Source of the DNA: G001797105 sp964528155
GTDB lineage: Bacteria; Chloroflexota; Anaerolineae; Anaerolineales; E44-bin32
Assembly: GCA_964528155.1 (NCBI GenBank)
Contig: CAZGRL010000199.1
Span: 1-5,825, forward strand
Length of the DNA: 5,825 bases
Reading direction: 5' to 3'
The position numbers were made by a program, and so were the translations under genes. Within the stretch, counting starts at the first letter, position 1. The number at the start of each line of letters is the position of its first letter. Under the pieces are notes generated by a model that saw only the letters and a program-made list of their open reading frames with translations, made no database searches and was not told the DNA's origin. Shown here one piece after another: positions 1 to 5,825 of this stretch.

Positions 1-744
1 GAGAACGTGGGCGGTATCAAAATCAAAGCGATCATCTTCGGACAAATCCATGGGAGTCCACAAATCAACCTTTTCGCCTTCTGGGTGTCCACATCCACAT
101 GTCAATAGGGCATGCTCATCCTCAAGGTTGGAGAAATAACGATCCGACGCAATCAATTGATCATGCTCTGACAATGAGGCAAGTTTAGCAGCCATGTTAA
201 CTGGTTTACCTGCCCAGACTTCATTCTGGCGATCTGAGCGTCCCCGATATCTTTTGAAACCCAATTTCCTGACTAGAATAGTGTGTTGATCAATCCCAAT
301 ATGGGAGCCGACATCTACATCTGTGAGATCTTTTATCCTGCCGATGAATTCACACTTAGCAAAGGTCTTGAATGTAACTGCTGCAGCCAATGCTCTGTAT
401 GGTTGATTACTATCGAATAGAGCGAAGACACCATCGCCCCTAACATCTATGTATGGCGCTTCAAATGCGCTAAAAAGCCTTACCGCCGTACCTGTATAAA
501 GTTGATAAGCACCTGCTGTGTCTTGATCATGAGACTCAGCACTTAGACGCGTAGAGCCCAGCATATCAACGTAGACGCATATGACATCTGGGATCCTAAG
601 CCAATGCTTGGGGTTCTCGATTGGTATCTCAGTGGTATCGGGAATTGTGTTTCTTACTTGGATAGAGCGACCTTTTTCAAATATATCGATCTGCTCTTCA
701 ATAACGTCTCGAAAACGTGAAGGCATTTGATCTTCTGTGATCAT
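1..744 (-). CDS. pycC: Pycsar-type class III pyrimidine nucleotidyl cyclase (PycC), 3' end cut by window edge
   Basis: Reading the minus strand from the ATG at 744 gives 248 codons open to the window edge; the stop lies outside. The protein is a class III (adenylate/guanylate-type) cyclase. VDMLGST (residues 59-65, metal-binding Asp60) and DVRGDGVFALF (100-110, second metal Asp104) are the two catalytic strands, and VNMAAKLAS (182-190) is the N-x3-R region, with Lys187 where Arg is usual. A CGCGH segment with two Cys (216, 218) is followed by DLW. No membrane segment is seen, so it should be soluble. In Pycsar defence such cyclases make cCMP or cUMP on phage infection and activate a linked effector. 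The pairing with the effector gene just upstream supports this over a general adenylate cyclase. Its ATG overlaps the effector stop (ATGA), and GGGGGG six bases upstream is a ribosome binding site. Whether the base is C or U cannot be read here. Confidence 0.87.
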   Translation of the reverse strand, partial: MITEDQMPSRFRDVIEEQIDIFEKGRSIQVRNTIPDTTEIPIENPKHWLRIPDVICVYVDMLGSTRLSAESHDQDTAGAYQLYTGTAVRLFSAFEAPYIDVRGDGVFALFDSNQPYRALAAAVTFKTFAKCEFIGRIKDLTDVDVGSHIGIDQHTILVRKLGFKRYRGRSDRQNEVWAGKPVNMAAKLASLSEHDQLIASDRYFSNLEDEHALLTCGCGHPEGEKVDLWTPMDLSEDDRFDFDTAHVL

Positions 745-1280
745 CTCAATCCCCCCTTTCTTCTTAAGAATCGGTAGAGAAGCAACGAGAAAAACGGAGT
801 AAGAAGGGCTGTGACATCAAGCCATAATGCAAGGTTGAACAGTTGATATTTCCTCAAGGCGATTCGTGAGTTGATAATTGCTTGCTCTGCCAAATCTTCT
901 TCAAAAGGATCTATTGTCTTCAAGATAGTTCCATCCTGAGCATGAAGAGCCCTTACGTAGGAAGATGGATCGTAACCAGAAATATCCCCGTAAAAGATGA
1001 GGTTGTCTTTCTTATCGGATAAAGAGGTCGGCAGGAGCCAGGGAATTTCAATCTTAGGCACAAAGGAAAGAAGGCAAAGAACTCCGCTCAGTGCAAACAC
1101 CCCAATGGAGAAATAGAAATAATGCTCAGCCCATTGAAAGAGAAAGACTTTACCATCAACCAGACGCAGAGCACCAATAACTATGGCACTGTTGGCGGCC
1201 AGTAATGCGGCATTCTTACCTTCAGCAAACTTTAGCCAATCATTTACATTGGATAGGATGTAACGGAGACGATCTTCCAT
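741..1280 (-). CDS. pycTM: Pycsar membrane effector (PycTM-type, DUF5706-like)
   Basis: This 179-residue integral membrane protein is the likely killing effector of the Pycsar pair. It opens with a helix (about 1-20, LSNVNDWLKFAEGKNAALL) typical of this family. Hydrophobic segments lie at about 23-41, 54-75 and 147-168. Between the second and third is a soluble part with NLIFYGDI (93-100) and a helix with EDLAEQAIINSRIALRKY (128-145), features I recall from the Pycsar effector family. The known role is to respond to cCMP or cUMP and disrupt the inner membrane, causing growth arrest. The start at 1280 was chosen because GAGGGGG lies nine bases upstream and family similarity begins there. A longer frame open to 1382 adds 34 Arg-rich residues that overlap the attC-like element and look non-coding. 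It ends RRKGGLR in the cytosol-like charge pattern. The order effector then cyclase, with a 4-bp overlap, implies coupled translation. Confidence 0.85.
   Translation of the reverse strand: MEDRLRYILSNVNDWLKFAEGKNAALLAANSAIVIGALRLVDGKVFLFQWAEHYFYFSIGVFALSGVLCLLSFVPKIEIPWLLPTSLSDKKDNLIFYGDISGYDPSSYVRALHAQDGTILKTIDPFEEDLAEQAIINSRIALRKYQLFNLALWLDVTALLTPFFSLLLYRFLRRKGGLR
745..756 (-). promoter_or_regulatory. Ribosome binding site of the cyclase gene
   Basis: On the minus strand AAGGGGGG is followed by ATTGAG and the cyclase ATG. It lies inside the 3' end of the effector gene. With the ATGA overlap it gives the cyclase both coupled and independent initiation. Confidence 0.6.
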
Positions 1281-1283
1281 TAC

Positions 1284-1341
1284 GGTGAACCCCCTCACCA
1301 GGTAGATTAACGAAGCGCCATCTAACGACTGACGGTTCACC
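1284..1341 (-). repeat. Inverted repeat around the PycTM leader
   Basis: GGTTCACC (plus strand 1334-1341) and GGTGAACC (1284-1291) are perfect 8-bp complements with a 42-base loop. In the effector mRNA, pairing would reach the 3' side of the ribosome binding site at 1290-1291 and could reduce its access. The outer copy also forms part of the attC-like stem, so the two folds would compete. No regulation is shown by the sequence alone. Confidence 0.35.
1290..1296 (-). promoter_or_regulatory. Ribosome binding site that decides the PycTM start
   Basis: GAGGGGG on the minus strand sits nine bases before the ATG at 1280. The alternative upstream start at 1382 has no such signal, so this site argues for the 179-residue form. 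Confidence 0.6.
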
Positions 1342-1452
1342 CGCCGCACGGGTGCAGGAAAGAGCCTCCGCCACAAAACCAACCTGAAAGCGCGTGTGAC
1401 CGCCGATGTGTGCGCGCGATAGGGCGGTCAGGTGCAGCGGGGGTTGGATGGC
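1317..1452 (-). other. Candidate integron attC recombination site
   Basis: Read on the minus strand, GCCATCCAAC (1452-1443) and GTTAGATGGC (1326-1317) form a 10-bp terminal inverted repeat with one G-T wobble. They contain both attC core boxes: ATCCAAC fits RYYYAAC and GTTAGAT fits GTTRRRY. The core-to-core length (1320-1449) is 130 bp, within the usual attC range of about 57-141. Inside, CACC and CCGC blocks at 1338-1347 pair with GCGG and GGTG blocks at 1424-1434 across unequal short gaps, as expected for an imperfect folded stem. GC is about 64%, against 40-50% in nearby genes. The orientation places the site downstream of the nuclease gene, with the effector start about 45 bases beyond the core, as in a cassette. 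Against it: no integrase and no second attC are in view, and the inner stem is weak. It could be another palindromic repeat. Confidence 0.45.
1397..1430. repeat. Hairpin inside the attC-like element
   Basis: TGACCGCC (1397-1404) and GGCGGTCA (1423-1430) are a perfect 8-bp inverted repeat around an 18-base loop that itself contains GCGCGC. It lies 52 bases past the nuclease stop. There is no T-run directly after the stem on the minus strand, so I do not call it an intrinsic terminator; it could still slow transcription or be the variable inner part of attC. Confidence 0.5.
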
Positions 1453-1481
1453 CTGGAATACTGAATACGACACTCGCTAGG

Positions 1482-2807
1482 CTAGGCTTGTTTCTTCATA
1501 GATGCCTCCGCGAATATCTTTAGCACTTGCGCTGAAGGATAGGTTGACAGAGATGCAATCGAGTGGGCTAGCTCAACCGGCAGGAGTGCGTTTTCGTGAC
1601 GGCTGCTCAGAAGCTTAGGTAGCGTGGTCAGAATGCGATCCAGGCCGATCATCTGTGTCATGTCTGGTGCTTGAACAAAAGAGTCCATGCCTGTACCCAC
1701 TGGGATGGTCAACACAAGGTGATAGCGTTCATTCAAGGCGACGAAGACCTTTGCTCCGTAGTTGGTGTCTCGACCATATGACCCACCGCTGGACGGGCGA
1801 TGTTGGATTTGCTCGCAGATATAGGTGTGGTCAGGGATGAAGAGATGCTCACTAGGCGCGTCTCGACCAATCAAGTCTAAATGCTCAACGAAAGAACCAG
1901 TTTTCTCTTGCCCTACTATGCAAACCGGCGTACCCTGTTGTAGGGCGTGGATCAGGAAACGGCGAATGGGACTCACTAATTTAGAATACTGCGCTCGGAT
2001 TTGGAGGGGACCGTCCTTAACGAACAAGCAACGTTCGAGAATCCTACGGTTAGTTTCCCAGAAGTGGCGAATGCCGGTAAAGAGCAACAGTGTCTCGTGG
2101 ATATTCATGTAAGCTGTAGCAATGCTGTCGGAAGCTGCCTCTTCAACCATGTCCAGATGAAAACCAAGCATATCCGTAATGAAGAGTTCTTCGCCACATT
2201 GCGGGCAAGTGCCTTGCTCAGCATCGTACGGAAGAGTTGCATGGTCACTCTGGCAGTGCGGGCACTGAAAATCGGGCAGGTGCTTCTTGACACCAGACCA
2301 TTCTTCGTAAACCAACCATTTGAGTGTTTCCATCGGCTCTCCGTCAAGAGAGTTGTCTTTAACCGACTCAAAGATGGTTTGCCGGATTGCATTGTAGACG
2401 GATAATCCTGGTACGTGCACGTGACGGAGCGGGAAAACAGTTGCGTGGTAGAGAGCGGAGTCGGACATAAGATCTCGCAAAGCAAACGGATGAGGGGTGT
2501 CCTTGTCGATGCGATTCAGTGCAACTTGGTCAATCCGCATGAGCGCTGTCTTAACAAATGCCAGCGCTTTGTGAGGTGGTCGTTCATCTTCAATCACCTG
2601 AATTGAGCCATCAACACCGAAAACCAAATCAAGTGCCTGCCTAGGCGGTGGCACTGGTTGCCAGTTCACTTTATAGGGGGTAACCGACACAGCAGGTTGC
2701 TCAAAACTGTGGACAAGTTGCTGCACCAGGGGACTACGTAGAACCTCTAAATGACCAAGTTTACTTGCCCGTTCACCGGGCAACTTGTTACTTGCCCTGT
2801 AAGGCAT
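1482..2807 (-). CDS. nurA: NurA-family nuclease with zinc ribbon
   Basis: This is a 441-residue NurA-type nuclease, the usual partner of HerA. NurA is a metal-dependent 5'-3' exonuclease and endonuclease that sits on a HerA hexamer and resects DNA ends. Visible motifs are FGVDGS (63-68, metal Asp66), FVKDGPL (262-268, Asp265), VGQEKTG (298-304, Lys302) and a C-terminal LLPVELAHSIASL (408-420). An insertion between the first two acidic motifs holds CPHC (182-185) and CPQC (201-204), a four-Cys zinc ribbon that plain NurA proteins lack as far as I know. The N-terminal 50 residues are not recognised. The ATG at 2807 is preferred over the GTG at 2813, because AAGGAG lies five bases before the ATG and overlaps the GTG. 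It starts 18 bases after the ATPase stop and is probably in the same operon. The nuclease call is by motif and context; overall similarity could not be measured. Confidence 0.8.
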   Translation of the reverse strand: MPYRASNKLPGERASKLGHLEVLRSPLVQQLVHSFEQPAVSVTPYKVNWQPVPPPRQALDLVFGVDGSIQVIEDERPPHKALAFVKTALMRIDQVALNRIDKDTPHPFALRDLMSDSALYHATVFPLRHVHVPGLSVYNAIRQTIFESVKDNSLDGEPMETLKWLVYEEWSGVKKHLPDFQCPHCQSDHATLPYDAEQGTCPQCGEELFITDMLGFHLDMVEEAASDSIATAYMNIHETLLLFTGIRHFWETNRRILERCLFVKDGPLQIRAQYSKLVSPIRRFLIHALQQGTPVCIVGQEKTGSFVEHLDLIGRDAPSEHLFIPDHTYICEQIQHRPSSGGSYGRDTNYGAKVFVALNERYHLVLTIPVGTGMDSFVQAPDMTQMIGLDRILTTLPKLLSSRHENALLPVELAHSIASLSTYPSAQVLKIFAEASMKKQA

Positions 2808-2812
2808 GCTCA

Positions 2813-2818
2813 CTCCTT
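2813..2818 (-). promoter_or_regulatory. Ribosome binding site that decides the NurA start
   Basis: AAGGAG on the minus strand stands five bases before the ATG at 2807. Its last G is the first base of the GTG two codons upstream, which therefore cannot be the start served by this site. Confidence 0.75.
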
Positions 2819-2825
2819 ACAACAG

Positions 2826-4838
2826 TTACGGTTGTGAACTAGAAGATTCACTGCCTTTGGGTTCAAACTTGTGAGCTTGAACCGAAACCACAAAGCGATG
2901 CGACCGTGTCAACATTCGTATGTAACCGAGTGTCTTCGCGCATAGAATGTCATCTTTCAAACTCTCGTAAGCCACGTTCGTTCTAGCGAGAGCATTGACT
3001 TCATCTTGGGACGACATATGTGCGATGAAAAAGTTCTCCGTTTGAGCCAGTAGATCTCTGCTGATTGTCGTTGGCGATTGAGTTGAGTATACCATCCCTA
3101 TGTGGTATTTTGCTCCCTCTTTCGCGAAGCGGCTGTAGATGGTAGTCACGTCTTCTTTGCTTGGGAACAAGTTGTGAGCCTCTTCAAAATACAACTGAAT
3201 GTAGTGGTCTCCCAATTGGTTATTACTGAATTTGTCTAGTTGATGTGCAAAAACGGACTTGGAAAGCATCTCGGAAAAGTAACTCATGACTGTTGGATGC
3301 GCATTGCCCAGATCCAAAATTGCGGTCTGGCCTGAATCCAAGAGACTCAGAATCTCTTTCACGAAGTCTCCTGCGCTCCGGTCATGGTAGATTCTGTAGG
3401 GTTGAATTACCGCGGGGCCGCTCCATCCTGGCGGCGGTTCCAGGAATTCAAGAAGCGCTTCATCGTCAGGATCGAACAGTGGGTTGCCACTACCTGTAGT
3501 TAGGCTTGGATGGCTTCGGTTGTCCCTTCGGAAACGATTGACAATCTCAAACTCTCTGACCAACTCAGTGAGCGTGTTAGGTGGTGGGGGTGTGGATGTT
3601 ATGCCGGAGGAGGGATATGCGGCATCCCTGAGTGCTTGAGCGAAACCGGGATTCAGTCTGTTGGCTGGCTTGCCTGGTGGTGCTACTGATCTGAGGCGTG
3701 GTTCGTTGATGATGTATCCCGCTTTGCTCAGAATGGCCCAAAAAATCTGGATTTTGCGTAAGGCTCTCGTCTGTTGACTCCCTGGTTGCAGTCTCCTAAC
3801 TTCCTCCAAAGATGGCAGTTCCACACTGATAAACCTTCGTATGTAGTTAGAGGTGTCTTTGCTATCCTGGGTCAATAGACTACCGATTATTCGATGAGCA
3901 CTATCCGGCTGCTCGTAGAAATTCAGTTTGAGTGGCTTTGAGGGTGTTGCTTCTTTCTCAGTCAAGGCGTAGACTATGCATTGGTCGGGGTAAGCACTAC
4001 GCAGTGACTTGCTATCATCCTGCGGATTGTCATTAGCATACTCTCCATTAATATCAAAGATTAGCTGACCCACATTCTTTGTCTCTTTCGTTGTCTCGAT
4101 CACACTTTGGGCTATCAGCTTAACTACGTTACTCTTGCCCAAACGAGTCTTGCCAAACATAGCAGTCCTCGCACCTAGGAAGTCACGTGTGGAAACATAG
4201 ACACCCACTTCGGGCTGCGGTCTGTTGGGTAGAGGTAAACGACACTCAGTCAGGCGTAATCTTCCAATCTCAAAGCGGTTTTCAGCAGGTACCAGAGTGT
4301 TCATTACTAAATCGAGCAGGGCTTCATTTGGGGCATACACTCGATACTTGTGCGCGCTGACGAAGTTGTTCATGTCGCCTGAGAACTCAACAACATCCTG
4401 CTGGTCTGGGTTCGGGTAGAACATGCCCAGCACAGCAGTATTCAGTGCCCCCCACTGCAACTCCGACTGGGTGAATACGTCAAGCTCAGGCATAGATTTC
4501 TTCTGAAGTTCGAAGTACGTTTGCTGAGTTTCCTTGCTAAGAGGAGTTGGAGCAGCATCCAGCACGCGGAGCAGAGTGAAATGCGGTGTCACCATCGCCT
4601 CCTGCACTGCCGGGGTCATAATTAGCAAAGAATTGCGAGGCACGCCACCTACAGCCATCTTGAACGGGTCAGATGTGATAACTGTCACTGTGTCATAGTT
4701 GATGTCCAGTACATAGCCGACAAAGCGCAAATCGTCGTACCTCTTTGCAGTCTCATTGGCTACCTCATGTTCAAGAAACTCCTTGAGTGCGCGTAACGGA
4801 TGATTTTGCCGGGCTGCTTGATCAAAAAACTCTTTCAT
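2826..4838 (-). CDS. herA: HerA-type hexameric DNA translocase ATPase
   Basis: This is a 670-residue P-loop ATPase of the HerA/FtsK superfamily. The N-terminal 200 residues are beta-rich and probably the HAS-barrel-like part. Walker A is GKTRLGKS (229-236), followed by the HerA hallmark LIFDINGEYA (259-268). Walker B is IQLYFEEAHNLFP (547-559, Glu552-Glu553 and His555), and the sensor strand is MVYSTQSPTTI (582-592). A segment at about 330-480, with a Pro-rich stretch (417-420), is longer than I expect in simple HerA proteins and is not recognised. Known HerA hexamers pump double-stranded DNA and drive the NurA nuclease; the gene just downstream encodes that partner. The start has AGGAGG nine bases upstream and overlaps the methyltransferase stop (ATGA), so the two are coupled. 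The C terminus ends in a Ser-rich tail. An alternative role is a conjugation-type VirB4/TraG pump, but the DxNGEY motif and NurA neighbour favour HerA. Confidence 0.9.
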   Translation of the reverse strand: MKEFFDQAARQNHPLRALKEFLEHEVANETAKRYDDLRFVGYVLDINYDTVTVITSDPFKMAVGGVPRNSLLIMTPAVQEAMVTPHFTLLRVLDAAPTPLSKETQQTYFELQKKSMPELDVFTQSELQWGALNTAVLGMFYPNPDQQDVVEFSGDMNNFVSAHKYRVYAPNEALLDLVMNTLVPAENRFEIGRLRLTECRLPLPNRPQPEVGVYVSTRDFLGARTAMFGKTRLGKSNVVKLIAQSVIETTKETKNVGQLIFDINGEYANDNPQDDSKSLRSAYPDQCIVYALTEKEATPSKPLKLNFYEQPDSAHRIIGSLLTQDSKDTSNYIRRFISVELPSLEEVRRLQPGSQQTRALRKIQIFWAILSKAGYIINEPRLRSVAPPGKPANRLNPGFAQALRDAAYPSSGITSTPPPPNTLTELVREFEIVNRFRRDNRSHPSLTTGSGNPLFDPDDEALLEFLEPPPGWSGPAVIQPYRIYHDRSAGDFVKEILSLLDSGQTAILDLGNAHPTVMSYFSEMLSKSVFAHQLDKFSNNQLGDHYIQLYFEEAHNLFPSKEDVTTIYSRFAKEGAKYHIGMVYSTQSPTTISRDLLAQTENFFIAHMSSQDEVNALARTNVAYESLKDDILCAKTLGYIRMLTRSHRFVVSVQAHKFEPKGSESSSSQP

Positions 4839-5659
4839 TGCTTTTGTCCTCCTCTTGCACGGTAGCTAGTAATCAAAACCTCACCGGAGTTGATCACAGT
4901 GATACCAGGCCTACGTCCTGTTCCGCGTGGGACTTTGATAACTTGATTGCCCCCGAATAACGTGACTATATCAGGGTGTGCAGATATGGTCAACGCCCAT
5001 TGTACTCCCCGCTCTTTTGCGTTCTGCAGAGCCAATGCTAGCCGGCGATGATCCTCAAAAGAGAACTGTCCACTCACATAATGATCATTCACCAGTTCTC
5101 TCCCTCCTGGTCGATAGGGAGGATCAGCAAAGATGAAGTCACCTGCTCGGCACTCTTCTACGACTTCTTCGAAGTCACGGCACCGGAGTTCAGCACTGCG
5201 CAATGCATGCGCAACAGCTACTAGGTCGTCCAGACTTATCACCCACCGACGATCCTGTCCCCCATACCCGACGTTGAACTTGCCCTCTTGATTATGCCGC
5301 CACATACCCTTAAAACAAGTACGGTTTAGAAAAAGCACACGCGCAGCGCGGTCCACAAGCAGTTCAGGCCGGTCAGCATCACGAACTCTATGATACTCGG
5401 TTTTACTAGAACCAAAGGCACAATAGCGATTCCAAACTTCCTCAGAGGATTGTCGGATGCCACGGTACAAATCGATCAAATCCGGATTGATGTCTGAAAG
5501 TATCGCTCGCTTGGGACTAAGCATGAAGAACACTGCGCCACTACCTACAAAGGGTTCGACATAGTACCCTCGCAAGGTATCTGCTGCAGGGAGGTGTTGT
5601 CTGAGGAATTCCAGCATACGCCTCTTACTACCAGGGTAGCGCAAGAAGTTCACTATCAT
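4835..5659 (-). CDS. D12-class (Dam-like) adenine-N6 DNA methyltransferase
   Basis: This 274-residue protein transfers a methyl group from S-adenosylmethionine to the N6 of adenine in DNA. The order of motifs is that of the Dam/DpnM (D12) class: RYPGSK (7-12), the SAM-binding EPFVGSGAVFF (35-45), acidic SDINPDLI (55-62), LNRTCFKGMWRHN (111-123), the catalytic ADPPY (178-182), and a C-terminal NSGEVLIT (257-264). The length fits a complete enzyme. Its target cannot be read from the sequence; GATC is only the commonest target of the class. In this operon it probably protects host DNA from the HerA-NurA pair. It begins 60 bases after the stop of the upstream partial gene. Only a weak GGA is found before the ATG, suggesting low expression. 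It ends in a 4-bp overlap with the ATPase gene. An orphan regulatory methylase is possible but less likely given the coupling. Confidence 0.93.
   Translation of the reverse strand: MIVNFLRYPGSKRRMLEFLRQHLPAADTLRGYYVEPFVGSGAVFFMLSPKRAILSDINPDLIDLYRGIRQSSEEVWNRYCAFGSSKTEYHRVRDADRPELLVDRAARVLFLNRTCFKGMWRHNQEGKFNVGYGGQDRRWVISLDDLVAVAHALRSAELRCRDFEEVVEECRAGDFIFADPPYRPGGRELVNDHYVSGQFSFEDHRRLALALQNAKERGVQWALTISAHPDIVTLFGGNQVIKVPRGTGRRPGITVINSGEVLITSYRARGGQKQ
4848..4853 (-). promoter_or_regulatory. Strong ribosome binding site of herA
   Basis: A perfect AGGAGG on the minus strand, nine bases before the ATG at 4838, lies inside the end of the methyltransferase gene. It suggests that the ATPase is made in larger amounts than the methyltransferase, whose own site is poor. 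Confidence 0.75.
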
Positions 5660-5719
5660 AGCGTGACATTCCGTAACTCGTTGTGTAATGCCTTGCCACC
5701 AATTTTGAATGACAGAAGG

Positions 5720-5824
5720 CTATCTAACTATAGTTGTGCCATATGGCAGGTGCCTGTAGAATAAGGGACTGAGTCTGGCTTGTAACTTGGTGTTCAGTTT
5801 TTGCACGAATTCGTCCTTGTTGGG
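5720..5824 (-). CDS. C-terminal end of an unidentified upstream gene (5' end outside window)
   Basis: From the right edge, one minus-strand frame stays open for 34 codons to a TAG at 5720-5722. The residues have normal protein-like composition: they begin PNKDEFVQKLNTKL, continue with ARLSPLFYRHLPYG and end in TTIVR. The other long frame here is poor in hydrophobic residues and rich in Gln/Thr, so this frame is preferred. Its stop is 60 bases before the methyltransferase start, in the same direction, so it may be a fourth member of the operon. I do not recognise the family. With so little visible, chance openness cannot be excluded. Confidence 0.5.
   Translation of the reverse strand, partial: PNKDEFVQKLNTKLQARLSPLFYRHLPYGTTIVR
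5726..5748. repeat. Two adjacent perfect palindromes before the methyltransferase gene
   Basis: AACTATAGTT (5726-5735) and TGCCATATGGCA (5737-5748) are perfect 10-bp and 12-bp palindromes separated by one base, 67-89 bases upstream of the methyltransferase ATG. Dimeric regulators bind such sites, and a TATAGT (minus strand, 5732-5727) overlapping the first could act as a -10 box, though no good -35 box stands before it. They also fall inside the 3' end of the proposed partial upstream gene, so they may be only coding sequence. Confidence 0.4.
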
Positions 5825-5825
5825 T

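Noticed and set aside
1281..1382. An N-terminal extension of the effector beginning at 1382
   Set aside because: It adds 34 Arg-rich residues lying across the palindromic element, has no ribosome binding site, and family-like sequence starts only at the ATG at 1280.
1397..1430. Intrinsic terminator after the nuclease gene
   Set aside because: There is a GC-rich 8-bp stem, but the loop is 18 bases and no T-run follows on the minus strand.
1240..1473. A 77-codon minus-strand frame across the gap between nuclease and effector
   Set aside because: It overlaps the effector start in another frame and runs through the palindromic element; its composition does not look like a protein.
2001..2405. 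A 134-codon plus-strand reading frame inside the nuclease gene
   Set aside because: It lies opposite a gene with clear catalytic motifs on the minus strand and shows no recognisable domain; it is a shadow frame.
2808..2813. GTG at 2813 as the nuclease start
   Set aside because: The AAGGAG site overlaps this GTG and is correctly spaced for the ATG at 2807.
4835..5659. Naming the methyltransferase dam with GATC specificity
   Set aside because: The class is clear but target specificity cannot be inferred from the visible motifs, so no symbol was given.
5680..5800. A sigma-70 promoter for the methyltransferase operon
   Set aside because: A TATAGT resembles a -10 box, but no acceptable -35 box lies 16-18 bases before it, and other pairs tried were weak.

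Overview
This is a bacterial accessory region of moderate GC (about 40-50% in the genes). All six coding regions I can support lie on the minus strand, so transcription runs from high to low coordinates. The content looks like a Gram-negative defence island. The host cannot be named from this window; a proteobacterium is the best guess, because of the Pycsar pair and the integron-like site.

In order of transcription: (1) the last 34 codons of an unidentified gene entering from the right edge (stop at 5720-5722). (2) A three-gene block: a D12-class (Dam-like) adenine-N6 DNA methyltransferase (4835-5659), a HerA-type hexameric DNA-pumping ATPase (2826-4838) and a NurA-type nuclease carrying a zinc ribbon (1482-2807). 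The methyltransferase and ATPase overlap by 4 bp (ATGA). The nuclease follows the ATPase after 18 bp, with its own strong ribosome binding site. (3) A 201-bp gap, about 64% GC in its core, holding an imperfect inverted repeat of roughly 136 bp whose ends match both core boxes of an integron attC site. (4) A Pycsar pair: a membrane effector of the PycTM type (741-1280) overlapping by 4 bp a class III nucleotidyl cyclase of the PycC type (744 down to the left edge, 3' end cut off).

Proposed working model: the methyltransferase marks host DNA, and the HerA-NurA machine loads on and degrades unmarked foreign DNA, like a restriction-modification system with a translocase-nuclease complex in place of a classical endonuclease. 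If infection proceeds, the Pycsar cyclase makes a cyclic pyrimidine nucleotide that opens or assembles the membrane effector and stops the cell. The Pycsar part rests on a described family. The combination of a Dam-like methyltransferase with HerA and zinc-ribbon NurA, and its possible arrival next to Pycsar through integron cassette insertion, are the parts most likely to be new. No tRNA, rRNA, CRISPR array or transposase was seen, and no plus-strand gene is convincing.
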